Made by a program: the position numbers and the translations under genes
In this document: positions 25,615 through 38,066 of the stretch, piece after piece
How the letters are laid out: every line of letters starts with the position of its first letter
Numbering within the stretch: the stretch's first letter is position 1
The notes under the pieces: model-generated
What the model was told of the DNA's origin: nothing
The model's input: only the letters and a program-made list of their open reading frames with translations
The model's database searches: none
NCBI GenBank assembly: GCA_947652605.1
Contig: OX393577.1
Coordinates: 25,981,466 to 26,045,465 of the forward strand
DNA from: Elmis aenea
Taxonomy: Eukaryota; Arthropoda; Insecta; Coleoptera; Elmidae
Direction of reading: 5' to 3'
Length of the DNA stretch: 64,000 nt

Positions 25615-27600
25615 ATGAGAAGAGAATGAACATTTTAAAACAAAAACAAAATAACGATGTTATCGATTTTTTTAAAGCGGAAACGGGGACGATTAAAGTA
25701 ACTAGTTTTGTCTATGAACTTTTAATTTTTATCTGCAAAAAATACTTGACTGGATGAGGTTTATAGACAGCGCAAGAATACAAAACGCATAATTCGGGTG
25801 ATACACGGTGGGGTTAGTTCTGTAGTGTAGTCAACCAAATCTTACCCCTTGTTGACATTTGAAAGTTTTCAAAATCCAATAGTGCCTTTATTTTGAAGTT
25901 TTCAGGGTCAAAGTATGTAGAAATATGGTTCGAATGTTAAAACTTTTCTAATGAGTAGTTTCGCTTTTTTTAAAATTAACCCTAGTAAATAAAAAATTGA
26001 TAGTTACCATGTGTTCCCGACTTTTTGAATGACATTGTATAAAAGATTTTCATTACCTTTACATTATTTTTAAACTAAACTACACTGTATGTCAAACTTT
26101 CCATCACATAAGTTCATGATAAAGCCATGTCAGAGGCAATCATGACAAAAGCCTTTCAAACAGTTAATTTCGTTTTTTGCAAGATACATTTTATTTCTGA
26201 ATTTTTAAATAAATGTCCATTATTCTGTTAATTGCGATATATTGCTACAATTAACATAACAAATGTTCAAAAACACCGTAAACAAGAAAGGCTTTACTTA
26301 ATTTAAAACTACATTAATTAATTGACGAAACGGTTTTTGAAATATTATTTTTCAATTATTATTAGAAATGAAATATTGTGTTCTTAATTAATTTCTTAGC
26401 TTATGTTACTATTTTGTATGTCATTAATAACTAAAAAAAATTACGCAACATTAGTCAATTTACCGTTGCTAAAAATCGTTTTTTCAATCTCCATGTATAA
26501 TCAAGACGTTAACATTTCCAGAAACATATATTCATGTCTTTATGAGCAACTTTATTTTTAAAGCTTTAAAATTAATTATAAACTTATGTTTTTATAATAA
26601 TAATTACCCGAAACTTTATATTACACACGTCTTTCTGAAACCGGAAAAAATTAATTAGTGGATGCATTTTAGGACAGATTTACATAATTACAAAATACCG
26701 CAATTTTATCAAGTTTTCAAGCGTTGTGGTAATGGTTAATTAAATGGTAATTTTACTTAAATTTATCACTTGGCTGGTGTCATTTATACGACTATAAAAA
26801 TGTGTTAATGTGTTGACAAGGTTATTCGTTTAATTTATTCTGTAACATCAACTAATTTGATAAATCTTTAGAAAATGCAAATCAGTTAAGATTTATACAC
26901 AAGTTTGCAAAAATTGTTACCTTCATCTGATAGCTGTTACGGATTAAAAATTTTTTTAGCTTATTTTGCGGAACAACTGCGATTAGTTTTATAAAAGTTA
27001 GATATTTTAATTACAAAATCGTTTTATTATCTTGAGTTACGACACAACCTGCTGAGTCGACAGAAATTATAACGCAATGATTGTAAATAGTCGGATCGGA
27101 TAAATTTAAGCAATATTGTTAAATTTTCAGCACAGGTAAATAAGATTGCAATGCGGGAAATTTTTCAAAACTAATTAAACTTTGTTTAAAATCTTTTAGC
27201 GTTGGTTTTCAGATGGTATTTTTTTGCACCGTTGTTTCTCTTGGCAATGCGTCAAACATAACTATAAGATATGTCTGTCTTCGGCAAACTTGTCTTCGCA
27301 GTTAGGCTAATATATGAAATCATATCAGATACTTAATCATCTTCTCAACTGCTGCAATATTTTTTCGCACGGTTGCACTTCTTTTTCTACCACTCCTTGG
27401 CCGTATTGCCATTACATCAATGTTTTTTTCATAAATCGGTTGACGCCTTACTGTCCAATACATTTATAACGGTTAACCACTATTTATTTATTTTTAAATT
27501 GTACTTAAAAGCTTTTAATAAGTTTTGCTTAAAGAAGGAAATTAAACTAAACCATGGAAAAATATAAAAATGTGAATTTTTAAATATGTACGTATAAATA
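25615..27600. other. AT-rich intron; possible degenerate element end
   Basis: GACTTTTTGAATGACATTGTA (near 26010-26035) resembles the terminal repeat of the 42475-43253 family. No partner end was found. Otherwise nothing is supported. Confidence 0.4.
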
Positions 27601-27607
27601 CATGTAT

Positions 27608-28184
27608 TAGGTTTGTTCCAGTAGTGCATTTTGTATTAATTCACGTACTGATACAAAAACGGGTTCACGCACATGCGTCAACCAGGTAGATACTAATAAA
27701 TGTATTCATTCAAATTAGTCGCTGCCGTTTAGCGCTTTAATTGTCTAGCTGTAAATGACATTTGGGTTCATAAATGCGTAGCTACCAGATGCCACGTTAG
27801 TTGTAAACAGCGCATGCGTGTAAAAACCCAGCGATAGCTCTTGCCTGCATTCATGCACTGTTTTTAGCAGGGCTGTGGAGTCTGAGTCGAAGTCGTGGAG
27901 TCGGACTTCATGAGGAATTCCTGATAGTGGAGTTGAAGTCGACAAAAAAGTACCGGCTCCGAGTCGAACTATAAAAATGATTAGGGATCCGAGTCGGAGT
28001 CGATGTTTTTTATACCGACTCCGCAGCCCTGTTTTTACCGTTCACACGCTAGTTCATAATTTTTTGATCCGGTAACAGCTGGAACAGCCGACCAATCGTC
28101 CGATGAACTATCACAGACTGTGCTGAAACGCAAAATCAATACTGCGCATACTCTGACCTTTCAAAGCCTTGCTGAATAAACCTA
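27608..28184. mobile_element. TA-flanked MITE, family GGTTTGTT, copy 2
   Basis: Left end TA-GGTTTGTTCCAGTAGTGC and right end GCTGAATAAACC-TA. It shares CGTTAGTTGTAAACAGCGCA and ACAGCTGGAACAGCCGACCA-type blocks with copies 1 and 3. A 164-bp hAT MITE (27868-28031) has landed inside it. Confidence 0.75.
27868..28031. mobile_element. Small hAT-type MITE, GAGTCGG core
   Basis: The left end CAGGGCTGTGGAGTC is matched by the right end GACTCCGCAGCCCTG. The core is made of GAGTCG repeats in both orientations. Both flanks carry TTTTTA, an imperfect trace of the 8-bp duplication expected for hAT elements. Confidence 0.75.
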
Positions 28185-28323
28185 ATCATTCAACAGGGAC
28201 CCAGGTCTTTTTGAAAAATTTGGCCCTAATATTGTACTGACATATGAAAATCTACTAAATCAGAATGGAATTGATTCAATCTTGAATTCCTGTTTACTTT
28301 TTTGCACATGCATTTATTTTAGC

Positions 28324-29418
28324 CAGGGACTGAGAACGGAACGAAAACGAAAACGTTAAACGAAAATAACCGAAATTTGTATAGGAAAGAAAAAGAAATT
28401 ATTATATTTCGTTCACGAACGAAAACCAATAAATATTTCCTAAAACCGGTTTTATTACTATTTACTTTTTATTCATTAAACACAAGCGCGAATTTACCAT
28501 CTACCTATGCTGGGAAGACTCGCCACAAGACAGTAAAATATCTTACTTGAAATAAGTTAGCTTCACTTTTCTCCATATAGATTATGTACCTATTAACAAC
28601 TTTATTGCAAATACTTGCAATTTCGCGCAACACAAGTAACGATTCAGGTATTATCTCTCTCTAATTTGCTGATTGGATCATTAATAAATAATATACACTT
28701 CATTGGACAACAAAAGGGGGCGTAATAATCATGTCATTTTCAACAGTTTGAAAATATGCCATTTGACGTTGATGATCTATGGTTTGACAAATTAGTTGTT
28801 TTTTGCACCGGGCGGGTGTTATACTAAATTAAATTCATTAAATTTATTTAGTCATATGTCAAATGTGTTTTTAACAATTTGGTACATTTAATATGGCGAT
28901 TCGCTAGTCTAAATTATGCCGTCCATAGTGATCAAAACCGAACATATCGCCGTTTACAATTTAGTGGGGGCCCAAGGATTGCTAAGAAACAAAAATGTAA
29001 ATGGACTTTAAAATTCATCACAGACATTTTATATCTCACATTTATTACCAAAGGTACAAAACAATCACGCCAAATTAGTTTTTATTTGAAGGTGAACTAT
29101 GCTGATTTACGTATCGAATATTCGAATAATTGGGGTTTCATCGTATTAATAGGGTCGCCAACACCGTCCTTTTGACATTCGGAGATCATTCTTTAAAAAG
29201 TTCTCTGCTCTGTATTATGTAAAAAGAGGGTGGTGACTAAGAAAAAGTAGTCCTCAACTTGGTAACAAAAAAAAAGAGGTAAAACCGATTTTAACCGTTA
29301 TGAAATTTCGGTTCACGAAAACGAAATTTTATGGGTGGTAACGTAAAGAACGAAAACGAAATACTTCGTTTTCGTTCCGATCAAAAACGAACGAAATAAT
29401 TTTTGTTTTTCGACCCTG
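28324..29418. mobile_element. hAT-like non-autonomous element with AACGAAAACG ends
   Basis: The left end is CAGGGACTGAGAACGGAACG followed by AAAACGAAAACG. The right end, read on the minus strand, is CAGGGTCGAAAAAC with GGAACGAAAACGAAG further in. The inverted ends are clear, but the 8 bases on either side (ATTTTAGC and TCATAAGG) do not match, so the target duplication is lost. A 98-residue frame at 28879-29175 is not recognisable. Confidence 0.6.
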
Positions 29419-29419
29419 T

Positions 29420-30715
29420 CATAAGGATTTTAAAAATATTGTTTCTGACAACTTTATTAATCTACTTATTATATACCATACTTAATATTTTAGTTATTGG
29501 GCGTTCATAATTAATATTAAAGGATTTAATATCTTCCAAATTATCTGAAATCAAGCGATGGTGGCAGGCAAGCAAAAATATTCGGCTTAAATACAAAAAC
29601 CACTCGTATTATGAGATTTTCAAATTACTGTAATTTTGTTTTATCTCCGTATCACAACTGTGGTAAAAATATTTGACATAACAGGAGCCATTGTTTAAAA
29701 TTCTTCTATATTATCAGTATAATTAATCTGTAAATTCAACTCGAAACGTCTAGTAGCTAAAAGTGTTGACAAACGAAGGCACTTGGCACTTTTCCAAAAT
29801 TCTCGTCGTTTGAAAACATCTTGTTTTTGCGAGTGTCTAGTCTTTTAGATTTGTATTTGTCCTACAAATGCGTTTACATTAAATCCTGTTACGCGCATTT
29901 GATGGTCCATTAAGGCTTGTCATTTATCATCTAGAGAGCTTTGAAATCTGTAAGTCTACTTTTTAAACAGCGATACCGCTGGATATTTATCATATGGCTT
30001 TTGTTTCATTTTAACCAATTTAAATTGGGTTACACGTTTCACACAAGGTCGAACTTTTTATTATAATTTGTAGTTAAATATAGCACAATCTGTCGAATAT
30101 ATTTAATACCATAATTGACAGGCAAAAAACAAAAAACCTGACGTTATATGATACATACGTTGCATAATTGTCAGAAGAACGTTTTTATTTTACAGTCAAC
30201 TGATCCAATTACCTTGCAGTACAGTTGTAACAAAATGTTTCAACCAAGGTATTTTAGACAGCACCGTAAAAATACATTATGTACAGTAATAAACAAAACC
30301 AATTAATTCTTCGTCCCCATTAAGCCACGTTCTATTAAATAATATATTTATTAACTTGCATAACACACGTAGCCTTTACGATGTTATGTTATTAAATTTT
30401 ATCCATTTATAGTATACGGGCGAGTCCAACAATTTAAAAATAGACAGTATTAACATACGATGGAATTTCAAGCATTTTATTTGCGATCAAGATCAGCATT
30501 GAGATCTCACTTATTACAAGAGATAAATACGAGGTTATATGTTATATTAGCCGATCAATTTATCAGAGGAGAAAATATTGAAAGAGACACACTTGCAGCT
30601 TAGATAAAACCTTGAATTCCTTTTCTTAAAGAACATTTTCCGTAATTACCCATATAATCAATTGATACATCAAAGTGCGTAGTAAAACAGTATGTTTTTC
30701 TATGTAGGTATGTAT
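29420..30715. other. AT-rich intron, nothing recognised
   Basis: No supported feature. Confidence 0.45.
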
Positions 30716-30719
30716 GTTT

Positions 30720-31325
30720 TTCTGTTTCTCCACTTTTTTTTATAGTTAGATAACTGTGGAAAATTTCTCCAGCTAATACCTCTTTCGTTTACTCTCTATC
30801 TCACTTCGTTTTCCCATGTTGCTATAGTCTTCATTTTCCATACCATTTTCGGGAATCCAGTTTCTGGCATGCGTAATAGACATTCCAGTCATCTTAAATG
30901 GTTTTTTTCCATATTTTTCTTCGTATCTTCCACTCCTAGGTTTTTGCAAATTTTATCATTACTGATCTTATCAATTAGTGTACATTCTCCTATTATTCTT
31001 AAATGTCTAATCTCCTGAGTTTGTATCTTATGTTTTTGCTTTGCTTCTGAACTGTAAGTAAGAACGTGTACGTACACTGCATTAAATACTTGCTTCTTTG
31101 TTTCTCTTGAGATCTGCTTTTTACTTGTTAAATAATAATTGTTAGGTCTGGTAAAATTTTGCCGCTGCGGCTATTCTGCTATTCAGATCTTTTTTCAATT
31201 TGCCATCTTCTGCAATTTTTGTTTCTTAACATTTGAAGCTTGCTTCCAAGATAATTAAGACCGTTGAATGTTTCTTTGCTATAACCTTAGCCTTTATCTT
31301 TCTAATACTCATGCTCATTTTGTAA
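30720..31325 (-). pseudogene. LINE (RTE-like) reverse-transcriptase 3' remnant
   Basis: Read on the minus strand, broken frames give the C-terminal part of a non-LTR retrotransposon polyprotein: SIRKIKAKVIAK, then EDGKLKKDLNSRIAAAAKFY, then a degenerate match to the family's LTYGSEAW block, then KIQTQEIRHLRIIGECTLID with KISNDKICKNLGVEDTKKNM (30889-31077). This order matches the region after the RT catalytic core in RTE/endonuclease-reverse transcriptase LINEs. Stops and frameshifts show that it is dead. The YADD-bearing catalytic core is not present. Confidence 0.8.
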
Positions 31326-31339
31326 CTCATAAGTTTTTA

Positions 31340-33050
31340 AATGGTAGAGCAACACAAAATGCAGTTCTGTTACAGATATAAGGTTTTATTCTATTCCAAC
31401 CCCAGTAGGCTTTCCTTGTCTCTTTTGTGCACTGCTAAATTATTTCATCCAAGGATTTTAAATTCAGTTCAGTTAAAAATCAAACTTGTTGCGATATCAG
31501 CAAAGGAGTATTATCAACTAGATAAATCGTTTACTTGCTGTGATAAAATTAAAATACTAAACTTTAAACACTAGTATATTTTTATTGACAAGAAGCCTCG
31601 TCTAATTAATGAAAACTTATTTTAAATTTAAATACAAGTATATTACACTACCAAAAACAAATGCAATACGTTAAATCCTTAAAGACCTAAACGAAAAAAC
31701 AATGTATAAAAATAGAAATAAAACACCCTTTAACAACACCCTTCTGAACAATTTTCGCATTTTACTTTATTTCCCTAAAAATAATATTTACCAATGGAAA
31801 AAGCATCTACTAAATCACTCGAAAAGCGCTAAAGAGATATTAATGAAATTTCGTAGGTGCGTATATGGGTTTCGGGGTAAACAGTAATTTTATATGAGCA
31901 AATTTACTATTAAAACTTTCGCTACCGGCTCCACTCATGGACGCAGAAAGCCAGAATTCGCGCGACGTTGGTTCGAGGCTGCAGCAAAGAGGTTTAGAAG
32001 AACACACTATCGAACACCGAAATTCACGCAAACGATGTCACGGGGAAAAACGCTAATTTGCAATTAAAATCTGCATACGCTAAAAATTAGTTTTTTAAAA
32101 TATTTTGGTGGTATTTGCAAGTGAAGATTTTTTTGCTGTCGAAATGTTGGCGTTGTTTAGCAAGTAGAGCGTATTACTTTCGGATATAGCTAATTATTAA
32201 TGCAATGATCGTAGAAAACAATATTTTAGCATTAATTGTTTCACAGCAGTCTTTCAATTCGACACAAAAGTATATTCAAAAATCATAACTTTTTTATATA
32301 TAATTTAGAACGATGGTTCAAACGGCACTTTGAATCTTTATCTTTTTTTTAAGTGGACAAATAAAACTGATCTAATAAACCGACTAACACTAAACGTTTT
32401 ATAATTTCACTGAAAGGAACTCTAAGTAAATATTGTTGACGAAATGTCTTGTCAGTACATCATATGTTATGGTGAAACATAAATTAATGAATGGATGAAT
32501 TTCTTTTTCAGCCATTTTTTTTTCAATTTTGGAAAGCTGCATTAGTTTCCAACTCTCTACCCACTTGTATTAAATATTTATTGTATTACCACTGTACTTG
32601 TTGAACACTGTTTAGTATTGCTATCGAGTTTAACACAAAACTTAAAAGAACAGAAAAATCATTTATATTTATTTCATTAATTTCGTATAATTCAACCTAC
32701 AGCTATTAAAAAGTCGAATTATGATCCAAAACAAGATAATTTTTACAGAAGGGTTTAAACACCTAAGTCTGAAAAGTACTTTTTTTATATCTAAAAATTA
32801 CGTGACAATATTCTATAAAAATATTTTGCAAAATATTCCCTTAAACAAAAATGCATAAAATCAATAATAGAATTATTAATCATTTCTATTCACATATTTA
32901 ACGTTTAAAATTTTAGACGAAAAAAATTAATTTTAAGGATTATATAGTCACTATAAAAGTAAACATTTCGATTAAGAATTGATGCAATCGATAAACACAT
33001 ATTTTATTTTGAATCTATTTTTCGTATCTTATTGTTAGTGCACCGATAAG
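31340..33050. other. AT-rich intron with one GC-richer island
   Basis: Nothing is recognised except a GC-richer stretch at about 31915-32045 that is open on both strands. It is discussed as a finding. Confidence 0.4.
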
Positions 33051-33252
33051 TCAACTAGGGAGCGTTCCAAAGAAGATGTGCTTACTGCTTACGCCCTCGG
33101 GGGGAATAGAGAATCCAATTTTTAATATTTTGTTTTAGTAAATACTGAAAGTGAATTACGTTTAAGTTTATATAAAACTTTTTATATAAACAATGCATTG
33201 GACAATTTGATTCTTTTTTCATGCTAATGGAAAAAATGGCTCATCATTTAAG

Positions 33253-33570
33253 GAGAAACTGATGGAATTGTCGAACGACAACTTATTGAAATTTGAACTT
33301 CAGTGGCTGAGTCTTAAAAGTTTTTGGTTGTCTGTGAGAAAATAACATTCATTACCCTCTGGGAAAGGTTTTGAAATTTTACTATCAATTGCTTCAAGCT
33401 ACTTTTGTGAGGCTACTCTTTCAAAGCTAGCTAGACTAAAAGGTAAAACTCGCTCCCATTTAAACGTGGAAGACAAATTTAAAGTTACGGCTTTTGGAAT
33501 TAAGTTCAGGATGAACATTCTTACTGGACGGCCTCAACCTCATCCATCTCATCAAAAATGTAGGTTTTAA
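33253..33570 (+). pseudogene. hAT transposase C-terminal (dimerisation domain) remnant
   Basis: A plus-strand frame reads EKLMELSNDNLLKFEFQWLS, then a single in-frame TAA, then LLSIASSYFCEATFSKLARL, KGKTRSHLNVEDKFKVTAFG and a final PHPSHQK. This is the hAT C-terminal dimerisation domain of the ZBED5/FAM200-like branch, whose usual form is a YLCEAGFSxL block followed by a LNVExDLR block and a terminal HPSH. Only this end is preserved. The CAGGGATGCGCAATC motif near 33707-33722 (minus-strand sense) is probably the element's 3' end. The 5' part is deleted. Confidence 0.85.
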
Positions 33571-33793
33571 CAGATTTTACCGTTTATTTGTAAAACATTC
33601 TATAATTACTACTGTTTTATTCATTCTAACATTGACACTTTTTTTCGTAGCAATAAGGGGGTGCGATTATTGAAATAGTTCTTCAGAAAGGGGGAGCGAA
33701 TAAAAAAGATTGCGCATCCCTGCCTAAGTGTGTCATAAGTAGCTATTTTTGGGGACAGTTGCTGTACTTATGCCTTTTTTCGTCTGTTTATAC

Positions 33794-34039
33794 CAGCGGT
33801 GGGCAAACTTTTTTTGAAGCGGGCCACTTTTCGCAAAAACTGTGACTAAAAGGGCCGCACTAAAAAAAATAATATAATAATAACAACTTATTAATTATGT
33901 GTAAGTTGGAAGCGACAAATATTTAGGTATAAAAAAGCTTAACATATATATGTTTACTAATATAGTAATTCATGGAGGGCCGCATGTAAGACTATCAAGG
34001 GCCGCATGCGGCCCGCGGGCCGCGGTTTGCCCACCGCTG
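33794..34039. mobile_element. hAT MITE with perfect 8-bp duplication
   Basis: Ends CAGCGGTGGGCAAACTT and GTTTGCCCACCGCTG. The flanking duplication GTTTATAC is perfect (33786-33793 and 34040-34047). The ends contain GGGCCGC words and the core is short and AT-rich. The exact duplication and matching ends suggest a fairly recent insertion. Confidence 0.93.
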
Positions 34040-34049
34040 GTTTATACCA

Positions 34050-35050
34050 TACATATGTTATACATCTTCGTATTTTGCCAACAAACGTAACACATATAAT
34101 GTGCTGATATTCTGCAGCATTACACTAAGAAAAACATTCAGTCTAATTTAATACTTTGACAAAAGAATAAGATTCTTGGAAAAACGTTTAGGTAACATTT
34201 GTAAAGGTGAATAATCCCATGCGTCTTTGTAGTTTCACACTTTGTTTAGACGCTTATCTAATTCAGTTTTTGATAAACATTTCCTGAAATCTAGTTTAGG
34301 CAGATGTAAATCGATTAAAACATTCACTGCGTTCAAAGATTTACAGACCTCTTAATTCAGTCATCTGTTTACAATAACATTAAATTATTCCATGCTTACT
34401 GAATTGGTGAGAACGTTTAATTTTTATCTTATCTTTCTAATGTTTACATTTTGAAAATTTATCGAAAGACAAGTTTTTCGCAGCAAATATATATTTAAAA
34501 AACGACCAAAGAACGTGTTAAACGACAGCAAGGAAATAAGATTATTAATCAAATTAAGAATTTGTTAGCTTTGCTACCAAAGAGATGTGAATGCTTAATG
34601 ATGAAATAATGTTTTATTTAAATTCATGTATTTGCTTAAACATGCATACTTAAGCAAGATTTTATGATACTACAAGATTGATAATAAGATATTATCGTGT
34701 GAAAATGTTTGTTCTTATCTGATGCGACCAGTTCATTCAAAATCACATAATCACAAATTATAAATAACGAAGAGGAAAGTGTGATAATTTTTAAAATGCA
34801 GTTTCTCGCCTTTAGGCATTTAATGTAATGGAGTATATCTTTTAAGCATTAAACAGATTTAAAAAATAAGATATTTCCTTTGATTAAAATTTGTATTTCA
34901 GTAATAAAGTTTCTCCTGTGTTGCAAAAACTTTTAAAATAAACGTTCCGCAAGGATGAAATAAAAACAAATTATTATGCAGGATTATTATCAGTAGTAAT
35001 TAGTAATACAACAAGTGCATTGAAAACTATCGATAATTTATGGTAAATAT
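34050..35050. other. AT-rich intron, nothing recognised
   Basis: No supported feature. Confidence 0.45.
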
Positions 35051-35054
35051 GCCC

Positions 35055-35686
35055 GAATGCAAGTTGAGCTGAAAAAAACACAAGTGCACAAAGTGCACGA
35101 GTGATTTTTTCTGATTCAACTTGCATGAGTGAAGATTTGTCAAAAAATTATAGATTATTTGCAATGCACGAGTTATATTTTGTCAGAAAATTTCTTTCAC
35201 CTGTCAAATTTTACAAGTACTCTCAGAATGATGCGTCAGGCAGGGTCAGGGGTGTGGTTTAATCTATATTAAAGTAACGCTACTGGTCGCCGAAATTCGT
35301 CAAAAATTATCAAGACCAAAATATTTAATTCCCTCTCCGAATTTATATTTTCGACCAATCACAAACTCAGATTTCTTAGAAACGACCAATAAATGCATGA
35401 AAATCTGTTAATTGTGAAAAGGATATTATCGGTGTATGATTATGTTTACTGGTCGTTTCTAGGAAATCTGTTTGTTATTGGTCAAAAAAGCAAAATTTGA
35501 CAGGAGCATCAACATCTAACTAGGAAATGTAAAATTATTACCGTGTAATAATGCTCTTATTGGTAGTCTCTAGAAGATTTAAGATAAAATTATTACCGTG
35601 TAATAATGCTCTTATTGGTAGTCTCTAGAAGATTTAAGATTAGTGATTGGTTGAAAACACAAATTTAACAGGTGAAGGAAATTTTC
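35055..35686. repeat. Complex inverted-repeat region with a perfect 55-bp tandem duplication
   Basis: Three nested inverted repeats are visible: ATGCAAGTTGA...TCAACTTGCAT (35058-35120 region); TTTCTTTCACCTGTCAAATT against AAATTTAACAGGTGAAGGAA (35191-35212 and 35661-35686); and GACCAATCACAAACTCAGAT against the facing copy at 35450-35483. A perfect 55-bp tandem duplication lies at 35531-35585 and 35586-35640. It contains ATTATTACCGTGTAATAAT, itself an inverted repeat. This is probably a decayed fold-back element. Confidence 0.75.
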
Positions 35687-35699
35687 ACTTTAAAATAAA

Positions 35700-36570
35700 T
35701 TAATGAAAAAGCAACCTGAATACTGTGAAACTTGTACATACAGGAATAAGAATACGATTAGTAACAGCTTCTGGTAATACCAAACAGTCGCACTTAATTT
35801 TCAGCCAAGCTACGTTTGGCCAATGTGATACTAATTTGTAATTCATTAAAAAAATACAAATCACTCTAAATATATTTTTACATCATTTTGGTTTATTTCA
35901 TAAACTGATTAGTATCTAAAGGTATAAAATAAAAGACACATGAATGTAGTTCGCATACAAATTTAATTGTTTCGGCAGGACACAATTTTTTTTTTATTTA
36001 ACCCTGCGAATTAGCAGTTACTACACCCAAGAACCTATTCGTATTCACATTGCAATTTTTACAAAGATGTTTTCTACCGGCTTTATTTGCTGCTACTAAA
36101 ATCAATGAACGTAGAAATACAATTTTGCAATGTTTTGACGCATATATAACAATGGGCAATTGAGATTAGCAATAAAAACAACATCAGTTCCGCCTTACTC
36201 ATAAATGGTCCATGTCGTATTCAATTTAGATGTATCAATCGCCAATTTTAAATAACATTGTTACCTTAATTTAGGAACTGGACATAGACCCAAACTATGC
36301 AACTTTTGCCAAATAACTATCAGGAGTACATTGTAACAGGGTTGAAGTGAAATTATTTTAAAACATAACTATTTCATTTTCTGCTTTGTTTTTTATGAAA
36401 AATTATTAGATATTGCACTATGAACTATCCCCTCTTTAAATGTATTTTTGTGTTGGGTTCACAGTGCAAAATGTTCACAAGGATGTGTAATTATATTGTC
36501 AATAGCAACAAAGTTTTTGTTTTAATTTTAGTCTGCAGTTAAGTGAGAAACAGCTTGATATATAAGTTAC
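35700..36570. other. AT-rich intron, nothing recognised
   Basis: No supported feature. Confidence 0.45.
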
Positions 36571-36573
36571 TGT

Positions 36574-36887
36574 AAAAACCCAAAACTTGGTAAATCTTAG
36601 GTTTTAACGGTAAATTCTCGCATTTATTATGAGGTGGTAAAAGTACGAAGTTCACTTTTTTATTTATTTAAAAAAAAATCTTTATCAACCTTTAACCTGA
36701 CCGTCTCTTACTGACCAAATAAACTAGGGTCAGGTTATAGGTTAATTTAAGCCTTTTTAATGAAAACAAACGTAAAATTCCGATATGGAAGCGTTTACAA
36801 GCTTTTCTCAGACTTTCACCACCTCACTTTGATAAATGCTAGAATTTGCCAGTAAAACTTAAGATTTACCAATTTTCGGGTTTTTTA
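36574..36887. mobile_element. MITE with ~70-bp inverted repeats and a satellite-like core
   Basis: The left arm reads AAAAACCCAAAACTTGGTAA, then ATCTTAGG, AAATTCTCGCATTTA and GAGGTGGTAAAAGT. The right arm is its reverse complement with about 15% differences (ends CCAATTTTCGGGTTTTT). The core contains CAACCTTTAACCTGACCGTC after a TTTAAAAAAAAA tract, and AAAATTCCGATATGGAAGCG. These are close to the satellite monomer's ACCTCTAACCTGACCCTCTG and AGAATTCCGATGGAATAG. Confidence 0.8.
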
Positions 36888-36889
36888 AT

Positions 36890-38040
36890 TTATTATAAGA
36901 TGTTTAATCTGATACAGTAGTTTAGGGAAATAACCGACGGAAGTCCACAATCAAATAAATAAATAAATCTAAATTCATACTGCAAACTTGCAGTTCGCAC
37001 TTCACGCGTGACAGCTCTCCAAATTCTGGAATATATTTGTTGCACAACTATATTCAATCCAGTACGGGATAGGTGTCGATTTGAATTTTGATTTGATTTG
37101 TCCCAAAATATCCGACTTTTTTAACCTTTAATAGACCCTCCTGAGAGTATTTTTGCAGTTCGTTTAACCGATTTCCATCTCTGAATAATCAAACTTCTTT
37201 ACAATGGTATTCAATGTGGAATGGAAAGATACGCGACTTACTTCGCTTTTTTTAAACAAAAACTGCAGCCCCATTTTTAAAACTGGCTTTTTTATCCTGA
37301 ATTTTAATCTGCTTCATATTAATAACATACGCCATTTTTAAATATATATTAACAGACGTAATCGTTAACTGCAATCTGAGCAAAATGCCATAGCCTTCAG
37401 CAGAGGCGCCTAATCTTCACTTTATTATTGATGAATAAATCAAGTTGCTAATTGCAGTTCTGTTATAACTTCCGTTGAAGATTCTTATTACGTACCTATA
37501 AGCAAATTTTCGATTTCCGATTTACCAACAAGCAAGAAAATACGCCACAAATAATTTATAATAGGTACAAAATCTTTTATTTACTCAAGAGTATTGCCTT
37601 GAGAGTGTAAACAACAGTAATTTAAAAAAATACAAGCTTAAAGTAATGGCAAAACGTCATTTTGATCTACGATAAATTATTAAAAACGGAAATATAATTA
37701 AAGGATAAACAAATGAGTGTATGTATATGTATACAAGCAAGTGGGCTTGTTCTTCAGGGCAATGCTCATTTATTTTTTAGTAGTAAGCGGCGGTTGGGTA
37801 GATTCTCTATAACTCATTTCCAATCTGGCTTTAATAAGAAAATTTTATGGTTTACCTTAACATTAAATTAATGATAATCATCCTTTACTAGCCTTTGCAA
37901 TTATCCATCTTGACAAGTGTGCATAAAACCAATTGTTTAAACGCTAAATTAAGATACATTTATTGGATGGTAATATTTTACATAAGCTTAACGTCATCGT
38001 TGTACATAAATTTTATAAAAGAGCGTGTTAAATTCGTAAA
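36890..38040. other. AT-rich intron flank of the netrin exon
   Basis: No supported feature. This is the beginning of the intron downstream (minus strand) of the netrin exon. Confidence 0.5.
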
Positions 38041-38066
38041 TATGGTAGGTACCAATTATTCCCTAC

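Larger units (their letters stand above)
1..38066 (-). other. Netrin intron after the first coding exon (partial, at least 38 kb)
   Basis: The donor is GTAGGG at 38066-38061. No acceptor followed by netrin LE-module coding sequence could be found down to position 1, so the intron continues beyond the window. It contains the satellite array and most of the elements described for 1-37 kb. No nested host gene was recognised in it. Confidence 0.75.
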
